Source of the DNA: Dehalococcoides mccartyi
GTDB lineage: Bacteria > Chloroflexota > Dehalococcoidia > UBA2979
DNA: 12,399 bases
Direction: 5' to 3'
NCBI GenBank assembly: GCA_945888895.1
Contig: CAMDAY010000041.1
Location: forward strand, 1 to 12,399
In this document: one piece after another, positions 1 to 6,409 of the stretch
Layout: each line of letters begins with the position of its first letter
Numbering within the stretch: the stretch's first letter is position 1
Notes under the pieces: generated by a model
Seen by the model: only the letters and a program-made list of their open reading frames with translations
Told to the model about the DNA's origin: nothing
Database searches by the model: none
Made by a program: the position numbers and the translations under genes

Positions 1-554
1 CTCAGCACGAAGTACACCGTGGGCGCGCCAGCGGCGACGCCGCGGAAGACCACGACCGTCTCGCCCTTCGGCCAGGTGGGATCGGGATCGGGGCTCGGTG
101 CCTTCAGTTTCGCCGCGGCGTATAGCGAGCCGGCGCCGCTGACCGCATCGGTGATCGACTTGGTGGCGTCCGCGACCCACTCACCCTCGCACCGGCCGGT
201 CCCAAACACCTTGTAGACGGTGCCCTGCGGGTCGCCCGCCCTGCACTTCGGCGGGCCGCCCGCACCCAGAGCGGTCGCGCAGCCGACGTTCTGGTAGGCG
301 ACGAGCGGCAGGACGCTGGAGGCCTGCTTCGAGGTCACGGAGCCGATCACCTGTGCCACGATCGGCGGGATGGCCTCACCGGTGGGGACCAGCGGCAGCG
401 CGGCCATCGGAGTGGGGGAGGCGGTTGGCGCCGTGGAGGGCGAGGCGGCCGGCGTGTTGGTGACGGTCGCCACCGGAGGCGTCGTCCCACTGCAGGCAGT
501 CGCGACCGCGGCGGTGATCACGGTCATTGCGAGGAGGGCGTGTCGAACGTTCAT
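1..554 (-). CDS. Putative secreted lipoprotein, N-terminal part (runs off window)
   Basis: The frame opens at ATG 554 and stays open to base 1, giving about 184 codons with the C-terminus outside the window. The protein starts with two charged residues (MNVRH) and then a hydrophobic stretch ending in Val-Ala-Thr-Ala-Cys at residues 17-21. This looks like a lipoprotein signal peptide with Cys21 as the lipidated residue. Residues 22-50 are a Thr/Pro/Ser/Ala-rich tether, common in exported Chloroflexota lipoproteins. The following domain contains three further Cys (about residues 92, 104 and 122), which could form a disulfide outside the membrane. I do not recognise the domain and give no function. 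A CAAAAT box ends six bases before the ATG and no good ribosome site is visible, so a leaderless start is plausible. It is separated from the upstream pyrE-like gene by 70 bases. Confidence 0.72.
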   Translation of the reverse strand, partial: MNVRHALLAMTVITAAVATACSGTTPPVATVTNTPAASPSTAPTASPTPMAALPLVPTGEAIPPIVAQVIGSVTSKQASSVLPLVAYQNVGCATALGAGGPPKCRAGDPQGTVYKVFGTGRCEGEWVADATKSITDAVSGAGSLYAAAKLKAPSPDPDPTWPKGETVVVFRGVAAGAPTVYFVL

Positions 555-560
555 CGTCCG

Positions 561-566
561 ATTTTG
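561..566 (-). promoter_or_regulatory. Candidate -10 box for leaderless lipoprotein mRNA
   Basis: CAAAAT on the minus strand is followed by exactly six bases and then ATG 554. This is the spacing expected if transcription starts at the A of the start codon. The first base deviates from TANNNT and no convincing -35 is visible. The call rests mainly on the matching geometry at 2383, 6373 and 10770. Confidence 0.35.
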
Positions 567-624
567 CCACAGGGTGACCGTTAGCGGCTGCACGCCGGGG
601 CTCGCAGGTTCATCGCAGAACCGG

Positions 625-1299
625 CTAGTCGAACTCCGAGCGAGGCTCTCCCTCGCGGTTGATGTACGACATAGCGCGCTCGAAGTCGTCCCCGTTGATC
701 AGGCCAGAGGACTCGAGGTACTTGAGGGTGACCTCCAGCGTCAGGATCGCGTGCAGCCGCACGCCCATCCCCTCCAGCCTGCGTGTCGCGCCCTGCTCGC
801 GGTCAACGAGCACGACCGCGTCGGACACCATGAGGCCGGCGTTCCGGAGCGCCGCGATCGTCTCAACGAGTGAGCCGCCGCCCGTGGCGAGGTCGTCCAC
901 CACCAGCACGCGCTCGCCGGGGCGGTAGATGCCCTCGATGTGCGGCGCGGCCACCTCATCGGCCTCGCGGGGCGGACGAACGTAGAGCAGCGGGCGATCC
1001 ATGCGCAGTGCGAGGGCGGTCGCGAGGTACAGCCCGCCGATCGGGACGCCCGCGATGCCGTCGAACGGCTCGACCGTGCGGTTGCGGCGCACCATGCCGA
1101 GCTCTACCTCGTCCGACATCAGCGCCACGGTGCGCTTCAGGGCGTCCGGGCGTGAGATCAGCATCTTCGCATTGAGATAGACCGGTGAGTTCTTCACGGT
1201 CCGCCCGAGGCTGAAGTCGCCGAACTGGAGCCCGCCAAGCTTCCAGAGCGTCTCCGCGAGCCAGAGTCGTCCGATCGCGTCCGAGTTGGCTTCGGTCAT
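625..1299 (-). CDS. pyrE: PyrE-like orotate phosphoribosyltransferase family protein, divergent catalytic loop
   Basis: 224 aa with a type I phosphoribosyltransferase fold. The PRPP-binding motif VLVVDDLATGGGS is at residues 131-143. The upstream strand FDGIAGVPIGGLYLA (79-93) and the tail that follows the PRPP motif fit OPRTases, which make orotidine 5'-monophosphate from orotate and PRPP in pyrimidine synthesis. The length is normal for PyrE. The ATG overlaps the stop of the dehydrogenase gene as ATGA (1296-1299), and a good AGGAG site lies six bases upstream, so the two genes are translationally coupled. Oddities: the flexible loop, usually R-K/R-E-x-K-x-H-G, reads RPPREADEVAAPHIEG (108-123) and lacks the conserved lysine, histidine and glycine. 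The N-terminal SG-x-x-S-P-x-Y motif is also altered (TVKNSPVY). It may be an OPRT with altered kinetics or a related PRTase acting on another base. No other pyrimidine gene is adjacent. Confidence 0.78.
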   Translation of the reverse strand: MTEANSDAIGRLWLAETLWKLGGLQFGDFSLGRTVKNSPVYLNAKMLISRPDALKRTVALMSDEVELGMVRRNRTVEPFDGIAGVPIGGLYLATALALRMDRPLLYVRPPREADEVAAPHIEGIYRPGERVLVVDDLATGGGSLVETIAALRNAGLMVSDAVVLVDREQGATRRLEGMGVRLHAILTLEVTLKYLESSGLINGDDFERAMSYINREGEPRSEFD

Positions 1300-2297
1300 C
1301 GCATGCTCCTGTCGACGGCCGCAGCCTCGGGGTTCAACACGTTCGCGGGCGTGTCACCAGCGAGCACGCCTAGCAGCCCGCCGACGGCGAGGTGGGTCAT
1401 CTTCGTCCGCGTCTCTGCCGTCGCCGTGCCGAGGTGCGGCGCGATGACGAGGTGCGGGGCGGTCAGCAGCGGGTGATCGGGGGGCAGCGGCTCCGGCGTC
1501 ATCACATCGATCCCGGCACCGCCGATGACGCCGGATTGCAGCGCGTGGAGCAGCGCGTCCTGGTTCACGACGGGGCCGCGCGCCGTGTTCACGAAGATCG
1601 CGCTCGGCTTCATCGCGGCGAAGAACGCGGCGTTGCACATCCCGGTCGTCTCCGCGTTCAGCGGGACGTGGACGGAAACGAAGTCGGACCGCCCGAGGAG
1701 ATCCGCCAACTCGACGCGCTCACCGGGGAAGCCGGGAACCTCCCGGCGACCGTGGTAGAGGATCCGCATCCCGAAGCCCTCGGCGCGGCGGGCGACCGCA
1801 GCCGCCACGCGTCCCGGCCCGACGATGCCCAGTGTCGCGCCGCTGACCTGGTGGCCGATCATCCAGGTCGGGTGCCAGAGCCCCCATGTTCCCTCGCGGA
1901 TCGCGCGCTCGCCCTCGGGTAGCCGGCGCGCGGCGGCCAGGAGCAGGGCGAATGCCATATCGGCGGTCGCGTCGTCTACGACGCCCGGTGTGTTCGTAAC
2001 GAGGACGCCCCGCGCGGTGCAGGCGGGCACATCGATGTTGTCGAAGCCGACGGCGAGGTTGGAGACGACGCGCAGGTGGGGCGCGGCTTCCAGCGTCGGC
2101 GCGTCGATGCGCTCGGTGATCATCGTCAGCACGCCCGCGCAGCCGGCGAGGCGGTCGCGGAGCACCTCCGCAGGCGGTGGGTCGCCGCCGTCCCAGACGT
2201 CTACGTCGGCGGATGCGCGCAGTCGCGCCAGCGGACTGTCGGTGCCGTCGCCACCGGGCAGGGCACGGGAGACGAAGACGCGAGGGCGATCAGCCAC
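1296..2297 (-). CDS. D-2-hydroxyacid dehydrogenase (glyoxylate/hydroxypyruvate reductase type)
   Basis: 333 aa, the usual length for the NAD(P)-dependent D-isomer 2-hydroxyacid dehydrogenases, which reduce 2-keto acids such as glyoxylate or hydroxypyruvate in the cytoplasm. The substrate-side motif SNLAVGFDNID is at residues 79-89. The Rossmann segment GIVGPGRVAAAVA is at 157-169; the third glycine of GxGxxG is Ala165, which is tolerated in relatives. The catalytic Arg240 (NTARGPVV), Glu269 (MTPEPLP) and His288 (IAPHLGTAT) are all present. The start is GTG 2297, because the N-terminal strand RPRVFVSRALP aligns with family starts there. No Shine-Dalgarno site precedes it. Instead the stop of a 28-codon ORF overlaps the start by eight bases, suggesting coupled translation. 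Exact substrate cannot be told from sequence. Confidence 0.9.
   Translation of the reverse strand: MADRPRVFVSRALPGGDGTDSPLARLRASADVDVWDGGDPPPAEVLRDRLAGCAGVLTMITERIDAPTLEAAPHLRVVSNLAVGFDNIDVPACTARGVLVTNTPGVVDDATADMAFALLLAAARRLPEGERAIREGTWGLWHPTWMIGHQVSGATLGIVGPGRVAAAVARRAEGFGMRILYHGRREVPGFPGERVELADLLGRSDFVSVHVPLNAETTGMCNAAFFAAMKPSAIFVNTARGPVVNQDALLHALQSGVIGGAGIDVMTPEPLPPDHPLLTAPHLVIAPHLGTATAETRTKMTHLAVGGLLGVLAGDTPANVLNPEAAAVDRSMR
1306..1310 (-). promoter_or_regulatory. Strong ribosome binding site for the pyrE-like gene
   Basis: AGGAG on the minus strand lies inside the end of the dehydrogenase gene, six bases before ATG 1299. It supports that start. It also contrasts with the first genes of transcription units in this window, most of which lack such a site. 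Confidence 0.7.
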
Positions 2298-2376
2298 GGA
2301 ACTGGCAGCCGCAGGCGTTCAGGTGGCCGGTCAGGTCAGCCGCGCGCATGGGCCCGAGAGTGGTGCCTCGCATCAT
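2290..2376 (-). CDS. Candidate leaderless small ORF / leader peptide (28 aa)
   Basis: ATG 2376 is followed by a second ATG and an open frame of 28 codons ending in TGA at 2292-2290, eight bases inside the dehydrogenase gene. The product is Arg/Gly-rich at the start and ends ACGCQFRG, with two Cys codons (22 and 24) just before the stop. TACAAT lies exactly six bases upstream, so the mRNA probably begins at this ATG. The dehydrogenase GTG lacks its own ribosome site, so translation of this ORF could deliver ribosomes to it. I know of leaderless Cys-rich upstream ORFs acting as cysteine-responsive attenuators in mycobacteria. Whether this one senses anything is inference. It may simply be a 5' leader with chance coding. 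Confidence 0.45.
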   Translation of the reverse strand: MMRGTTLGPMRAADLTGHLNACGCQFRG

Positions 2377-2382
2377 GTGGGG

Positions 2383-2388
2383 ATTGTA
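2383..2388 (-). promoter_or_regulatory. -10 box of dehydrogenase-pyrE operon
   Basis: TACAAT on the minus strand is the best -10 match in the window. It sits six bases before ATG 2376 of the small ORF. No clear TTGACA-like -35 is found 16-18 bases upstream, which is common for leaderless promoters in GC-rich bacteria. It would drive the small ORF, the dehydrogenase and the pyrE-like gene. Confidence 0.6.
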
Positions 2389-2529
2389 GCCCGCGCTGGT
2401 GAGCGCGATACACTGGAGCGACACGACCGCGACTCACACTCGCGTGTCACCCACCATCGACCGCACCGCCGAACACAGCGAACGCTGCTTCGCGCGGGCG
2501 TTACCGAACGAGACGGAATTGGGGATCAC

Positions 2530-2871
2530 ATGGCCGAGAAGCGCGAGGGCGAGCCGTTCTACCGGATCGACGTCCAGGAAGCCAAGGAGATGATCGACGG
2601 CGGCAACGTCCAGGTCATCGACGCGCGTGAGCCGTGGGAGCACGCGGAGGGCCACGTCCCCGGCTCGCTCAGGATCCAGCACATGGCCGTGCTGCTGCAG
2701 GCGGACAAGTTGGCCACCGATCGCCCGATCCTCTTCATTTGCAAGAGCGGGCAGCGTTCCGCCGTCGCCGCGGAGTTCGCCGCGTCGCTCGGCCTCGAGG
2801 ATCTCTACAACGTGGAGGGTGGGCACCAGGCCTGGGAGGCTGCGGGCTACCCGATGGAGTTGGGCGACTAG
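2530..2871 (+). CDS. Single-domain rhodanese-like sulfurtransferase
   Basis: 113 aa and the only plus-strand gene here. Residues 11-110 form one rhodanese domain: VQVIDAREPWEHAEGHVPGS (27-46) is the CH2-type signature, and the active loop CKSGQRS (71-77) carries the catalytic Cys71 that takes the persulfide sulfur. GGHQAWEAAGYP (97-108) is the typical end. Such proteins are cytoplasmic sulfur carriers or thiosulfate/polysulfide transferases. The start ATG 2530 is preceded by GGGGA four bases away and matches family length; the frame is open far upstream but that part is antisense to the dehydrogenase. The gene is divergent from the dehydrogenase operon and convergent with the sensor kinase gene (35 bases between stops, no clear terminator). 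A role in sulfur supply to the Fe-S genes downstream is possible but not shown. Confidence 0.92.
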   Translation: MAEKREGEPFYRIDVQEAKEMIDGGNVQVIDAREPWEHAEGHVPGSLRIQHMAVLLQADKLATDRPILFICKSGQRSAVAAEFAASLGLEDLYNVEGGHQAWEAAGYPMELGD

Positions 2872-2906
2872 GCTCGCCCCCGCTCCGCATCGCCCGATCC
2901 GCGTCC

Positions 2907-4691
2907 CTAGATATGGGGCTGGTCCGCGCTCGTCGTGTCGGACGGCAACTCCCCCAGCGCGGTGCGGACCGCCCCCACCAGGGCGCTGGTGTCGAAGGGC
3001 TTCTCGAGGAATCGCACGTCACCGCGGGCCAGCCGCCGGCTGGTGCGTGCGCCCTCGATGTCCCCGGTGACGAAGAGCACGCGGCCCTCCATCGAAGGCC
3101 AGCGGTCGCAGATGTGCTCGTACAGCGCCGCTCCGTCCATGCCCGGCATGCGCATGTCCGCGACGACGAGGTCGAACATCACGCTCTCCAGCCGCCGGAG
3201 CGCTTCCTCGCCAGTGGCGGCGGTCGTCACCCGGTAGCCGGCGTGGTTCAGGATCTCGGTCGTCAGCGCTCGGATGGGGAGTTCATCGTCCACCACGAGG
3301 ATGCGCTCGCCGCCGCCAACTGTCGGCTCGGCGGGCGGTGCTGGATCCTCCGGCGCTCGCTCACGCGTCTGTATGGGCAGCTCAACGACGAAGTTCGCTC
3401 CGCCGGAGGTGGACGGCTCGATCCAGACGCGCCCGCCATGCTGTGTCACCAGCCCGTACACCGTGGACAGCCCCATGCCCTGGCCGAGGCCCACGTCACG
3501 GGTGGTGAAGAACGGCTGGAAGACGCGGTCACGCATCTCCTCAGGCACGCCCGGCCCGTCGTCCGCCACTGACACCCGCACTAAGTCGCCCACGCGCGAG
3601 GTGCTGATGATGATCTCGCCGCCGCCGGGTTGGAGCGCCTGCTGCGCGTTGTTCACCAGGTTCAGGAAGACCTGCTCCAGCTGTGCGCGGTCGGCCTGGA
3701 TCTCCGGGATCCCGGAGAGGCGGAGCTCGGCGCGGACGTTGTCCACCTCCAGGCTGTAGCGCATCACGTCCACGACGCGGCGCACGATCTCCTCGAGGTC
3801 GACGCGGGAGGTGGTGGGCGGCTCCTGGCGCGCGAACGAGAGCAGGTTCCGCACGATCCGCGCTGCGCGTTGCGCCTCGTGCTCGATCGTGGTGACGGCG
3901 TGGTCGCGCTCCGCCCCGTCCAGCGAGTGGAAGATCTGCGCGTAGCCCAGGATCGCCGTGAGCGGGTTGTTCAGCTCGTGCGCGACGCCCGAGATCACCT
4001 CGCTCAGAGCGCTCAACTGAGCGGTCGCGCCGGTGACCGCGGCGGCGTTCGCCTCGGCGATGCGCTCCGTGCTGAAGCGCGCGGCGACGTTCGGTGCGGA
4101 GCGGGCGGTCGTCGCAGGCGCAGGGGCCGAGTGGTGCGCGGGCAGGGGCTTCGGCGCCTCCACGACTGGCGGGATCGCCGGCGGCGTCTCCACGGAGGTC
4201 ACCGCGGCGGTGGTCGTTTCGGCGGGCGCGGGGGCTGTTAGCGACGCCGGGCGCGATCCCGGCAGCGCAAGGGCATGTACGGAGAGACGCGGGCCGAGGG
4301 CGCGCGCGACGCGCTCGATCCCGATGCCGTCCTGGGCGTTGAACGGGGCGCCGGAGGAGTACACGACCAGCGCGCCAGCGACCTCCGTTCCCGCGTACAG
4401 CGGCACGTGGATCCTCGAGGTCATCCCGAAGCCGGGGAGGCGTCCGAGCGGCGAGTGCAGCGCCGGATCTGCGGCGAGGTTCGTGGTCAGCTCCGGCTGG
4501 CCGCTAGCGAGCACGCCCGCCTGCGCGACATCCAGCGGCGACCAGACCGAACCGCGATCGATACCGGCCATCGCCGTCGGGTAGACCGCGAGGACCTCGG
4601 CGCCGATCGTCCCCGGCGGCACGTGTACCGGCCCAAACCGGAGCGCCGCGCCCCAGGAGTACGGGACGGCGCCCAGCAGCGCCTGCAGCAC
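2907..4691 (-). CDS. Hybrid sensor histidine kinase: GAF, HisKA, HATPase and receiver domains
   Basis: 594 aa from GTG 4691. Residues 1-140 are a GAF-like domain. Residues 145-205 are a Pro/Ala/Thr linker. The HisKA H-box VISGVAHELNNPLTAILGY spans 232-250 with phospho-accepting His238. The HATPase_c has an N-box at 339-352 (FLNLVNNAQ), a G1 box DDGPGVP at 377-383 and a G2 box GLGQGMGLS at 401-409. The C-terminal receiver domain (462-581) has the acidic pair Asp468-Asp469, phospho-acceptor Asp512 and Lys564 (EKPF). There are no membrane segments, so it is a cytoplasmic sensor passing phosphate His to Asp within one chain. GTG 4691 has no ribosome site and the frame is blocked by TGA at 4718-4716. 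I therefore think this is the rear part of a longer gene whose PAS front is the overlapping frame 5154-4704. The partner regulator is unknown. Confidence 0.9.
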   Translation of the reverse strand: MLQALLGAVPYSWGAALRFGPVHVPPGTIGAEVLAVYPTAMAGIDRGSVWSPLDVAQAGVLASGQPELTTNLAADPALHSPLGRLPGFGMTSRIHVPLYAGTEVAGALVVYSSGAPFNAQDGIGIERVARALGPRLSVHALALPGSRPASLTAPAPAETTTAAVTSVETPPAIPPVVEAPKPLPAHHSAPAPATTARSAPNVAARFSTERIAEANAAAVTGATAQLSALSEVISGVAHELNNPLTAILGYAQIFHSLDGAERDHAVTTIEHEAQRAARIVRNLLSFARQEPPTTSRVDLEEIVRRVVDVMRYSLEVDNVRAELRLSGIPEIQADRAQLEQVFLNLVNNAQQALQPGGGEIIISTSRVGDLVRVSVADDGPGVPEEMRDRVFQPFFTTRDVGLGQGMGLSTVYGLVTQHGGRVWIEPSTSGGANFVVELPIQTRERAPEDPAPPAEPTVGGGERILVVDDELPIRALTTEILNHAGYRVTTAATGEEALRRLESVMFDLVVADMRMPGMDGAALYEHICDRWPSMEGRVLFVTGDIEGARTSRRLARGDVRFLEKPFDTSALVGAVRTALGELPSDTTSADQPHI

Positions 4692-5154
4692 GGCGGGCCG
4701 CAGCGTGGATCTCCGTCAGCGCGGCGATCGCCTCCATCGCCTCGACCTGTGCCCGGAGCAGGACGTGCTCACGATCCTCGGACAGGACGCGGGGCCGAGC
4801 GGAGGGGGGAAGCGCCTGCGGAATGAGCGTGCTGGTCGCATGGAGGTGCATCAGCGAGAGGCCACCCGCTACCTCCGTCGGGACCACCTCGACGTCGATC
4901 GGCTGCTCTGAGTACGCGCCAACGAGGCGGAGCACGCCACGCCAGGGCTGTCCGGCCTGCATCGCCGCGAGCGCCTCGTTCAGCGCCAGCCGATTCGCGG
5001 CCGGGGCGAGTGAGGTCCAGGCGTGACCCATGAGGTCGTCCGCGCTGCGGACCCCGAAGAACAGGCACGCGGCAGCGTCCGCCGCGACGATCGTCGCGCC
5101 GGAGCCAATGACCAGCCGGCCGTGAGCCGGCGGAGCAGCGCCCGTCAGCGGCAT
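4504..5154 (-). CDS. PAS-domain front end of the sensor kinase (frame broken after residue ~150)
   Basis: ATG 5154 opens a frame in which residues 12-108 read as a PAS sensor domain. Key features are GRLVIGSGATIVAADAAACL, then FFGVRSADDLMGHAW, and the closing strand of the fold around residue 98. Residues 121-150 are a helical, coiled-coil-like connector ending in ALTEIH. After residue 150 the same frame gives Ala/Arg/Gly-rich text with no domain character up to its stop at 4504. The neighbouring frame meanwhile continues the natural sequence (LRPAVLQALLGAVP) into the GAF domain. The real protein is probably PAS-GAF-HisKA-HATPase-REC, about 749 aa, with one frameshift. GAGGA lies nine bases before the ATG as ribosome site, and an in-frame TGA lies a short way upstream. 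Confidence 0.75.
   Translation of the reverse strand: MPLTGAAPPAHGRLVIGSGATIVAADAAACLFFGVRSADDLMGHAWTSLAPAANRLALNEALAAMQAGQPWRGVLRLVGAYSEQPIDVEVVPTEVAGGLSLMHLHATSTLIPQALPPSARPRVLSEDREHVLLRAQVEAMEAIAALTEIHAAARRAAGAAGRRPVLLGRGAPVWAGTRAAGDDRRRGPRGLPDGDGRYRSRFGLVAAGCRAGGRAR
4700..4715 (-). other. Frameshift site inside the sensor kinase gene
   Basis: Before this point the PAS frame codes sensible protein; after it the frame shifted by +1 does. The GAF frame is open only downstream of TGA 4718-4716, so the switch must lie just after it. The DNA here reads CACGCTGCGG. Restoring a GC pair (CACGCGCTGCGG, His-Ala-Leu-Arg) or removing one base would join the frames. No known programmed slippery or stop-associated site is visible. 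A real indel, or an assembly or sequencing error in a GC run, is more likely than programmed recoding. Confidence 0.7.
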
Positions 5155-5201
5155 GGAACGTTGTCCTCGAAGTACGGCGGTCGCTCAAGCTGGGGAGCCA
5201 T

Positions 5202-5313
5202 CACACGCACGCGCGCACGCAGCGGCGCGGGACTGCGTGAGAATGCCCTGAGTCTCATTGTCGAATCTCGGCGTGGGATTCTCCATGGGAGGTTCGGTTA
5301 AGAATCTCGCCGT
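5202..5313 (-). promoter_or_regulatory. Upstream region of sensor kinase: Z-DNA-like tract and repeated GAATCTCG boxes
   Basis: The 196-base gap 5155-5350 holds no gene I can support. It contains a 20-base strictly alternating pyrimidine-purine tract at 5202-5221. It has an imperfect inverted repeat GAGAATgCCC / GGGATTCTC (5239-5248 and 5275-5283). It also has a direct repeat of GAATCTCGsCGT at 5263-5274 and 5302-5313, 39 bases apart. Their position upstream of the kinase start suggests regulator sites or a structured leader. No clear -10/-35 pair was found, so the function is open. Confidence 0.35.
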
Positions 5314-5350
5314 AGATGACACGTTATTCGCCGCGGCGCTTGCGGTGGCG

Positions 5351-6004
5351 CTAGTTGAGCCGCTCCAGTGTGCCCCATCGCTGCGCTACGGCGGCGGCGG
5401 CACGGCGGTGTGTCGTCTCAAGCAGCGTCGTCAGGATATCCCCCGCGCGCTCTAACCGGCGACGAACGTCCAGCGTCTCCAGCAGGGTCTGGAGGCGCTG
5501 CACGTCCCCGGATTCGAGCGCTGCCGCGCCGATGGCGTCCGTGAGGGCGCCCGGCCCGTCGGGCATCTCGACATCGCGTGCCCAGGAGCCCTGCGCGGTG
5601 TGGCGCAGCCTCATCATCTGCTCGTAGTTGCGGCTGACCTGTTCGAGGAGTGCCTCGGACGGCTCGCTCGCCTCGTCCACGGGGTACTCGACCTCCGCGG
5701 CGAGGTACGGGTGGTCGTACAGGAGTTGCGCGATGCGGAAGCGGCGCACGCCCCGCGCGCTCACAGCCAGCCGCCCGTCGCCCAACGGCACGACCTCCTC
5801 GATCGTTGCGGTCGTGCCGACGAGGTGGGGGGTCGCGTTGCCGCCGACCTCCGGGCCGCTCTCGATCAGCGCGATGCCAAACGGCTCGTCGGCCGCCATG
5901 GACTCCTCGATCAGCGTGAGGTAGCGCGGCTCGAACACCTGGAGCGAGACCGTCTGTCCGGGGAACAGCACGAAGCGCAGGGGGAACAGCCGGAGGAACG
6001 TCAT
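5351..6004 (-). CDS. LON substrate-binding domain protein
   Basis: 217 aa. Residues 4-115 match the Lon N-terminal (LON_substr_bdg, PUA-like) beta domain. LRLFPLRFVLFPGQTVSLQVFEPRYLTL is split over residues 4-31, with FPL and the Phe-Glu-Pro-Arg-Tyr core as the strongest signature. It is followed by FGIAL, the Gly-Thr-x-Ala-x-Ile segment and an arginine-rich GVRRFRI strand (85-91). Residues 118-215 are helical, as in the rest of the Lon N-domain. There is no AAA+ ATPase or protease domain, so it is a stand-alone LON-domain protein. These are common in bacteria and have no settled role, though adaptor or protein-recognition functions are proposed. The ATG overlaps the TGA of the upstream membrane protein as ATGA (6001-6004), and GGTGGG serves as ribosome site, so the pair is co-translated. 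Confidence 0.88.
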   Translation of the reverse strand: MTFLRLFPLRFVLFPGQTVSLQVFEPRYLTLIEESMAADEPFGIALIESGPEVGGNATPHLVGTTATIEEVVPLGDGRLAVSARGVRRFRIAQLLYDHPYLAAEVEYPVDEASEPSEALLEQVSRNYEQMMRLRHTAQGSWARDVEMPDGPGALTDAIGAAALESGDVQRLQTLLETLDVRRRLERAGDILTTLLETTHRRAAAAVAQRWGTLERLN

Positions 6005-6366
6005 CCCACCGCCACCCGAAGCGCGAGCGCCAGTGCGCCCAGGCCCAGCGCGACGGCCACGCCACGGCCGAGTGCCCCACCGGACAGGTGCACATTCTCC
6101 GCGCCGTCGAGGTCAGAGAGCAGCCGAGCGGCCCGTGCGCGGTCGGCGAGGGGAACGCTGAGCGGGAACACGAATAGGCTCTCCCCGGGCGTCGCCGGGA
6201 CACCGGGGATCAGCGACTGGCCGGGCAGGGCGCGCTGGGTGTCGTCGATCTCCACGCGGGCGTCGATGCCCGCCGCGTGCAGCGCCTCGGCGCGGCGCTC
6301 CGCCTCGTGCGCGTCACGCTGCACGTCGACGCGGGCGCGCGGTTCTTCGGCATCGATCGGTCTCAT
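6001..6366 (-). CDS. Small tail-anchored protein of unknown function
   Basis: 121 aa from ATG 6366. Residues 11-42 (ARVDVQRDAHEAERRAEALH then AAGIDARVEIDD) form a beta-alpha-beta pattern. It resembles the short DUF2007-type or ferredoxin-like domains in which residue pairs act on a neighbouring protein; this is only a resemblance. Residues 60-90 look like a second beta-alpha-beta unit (SLFVFPLSVPLADRARAARL). The C-terminal 20 residues (GVAVALGLGALALALRVAVG) are one hydrophobic helix, predicting a tail-anchored membrane protein with a cytoplasmic head. The frame is open further upstream, but that part is antisense-like Ser/Arg/Pro-rich text inside nuoG. A TACGAT box six bases before this ATG fixes the start as a leaderless one. 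It is coupled to the LON-domain gene. Confidence 0.7.
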   Translation of the reverse strand: MRPIDAEEPRARVDVQRDAHEAERRAEALHAAGIDARVEIDDTQRALPGQSLIPGVPATPGESLFVFPLSVPLADRARAARLLSDLDGAENVHLSGGALGRGVAVALGLGALALALRVAVG

Positions 6367-6372
6367 GGGCCA

Positions 6373-6378
6373 ATCGTA
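6373..6378 (-). promoter_or_regulatory. -10 box of tail-anchored protein/LON operon (leaderless)
   Basis: TACGAT on the minus strand is followed by six bases (TGGCCC) and ATG 6366. There is no ribosome site and no clear -35. It lies in the 43-base gap after the nuoG stop, so this pair probably has its own transcript. Confidence 0.55.
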
Positions 6379-6409
6379 CACGGACGCGGAGGGGGCTCCG
6401 GGGACGGGG

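Noticed and set aside
607..622. Hairpin GGTTC-ATCGCA-GAACC as terminator after the pyrE-like gene
   Set aside because: Only a 5-bp stem and no T-run on the minus strand; too weak to annotate.
2409..2414. TACACT as plus-strand -10 for the rhodanese with TTGTAG as -35
   Set aside because: The spacer of 19 bases is long and the -35 overlaps the strong opposing -10 box. Possible, but not supported enough to list.
1825..2529. Long N-terminal extension of the rhodanese
   Set aside because: The frame is open, but this part is antisense to the dehydrogenase and has no family similarity. ATG 2530 gives the exact single-domain length.
2872..2906. Bidirectional terminator between the convergent rhodanese and kinase genes
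   Set aside because: The 35 bases show no stable inverted repeat or T-run in either direction.
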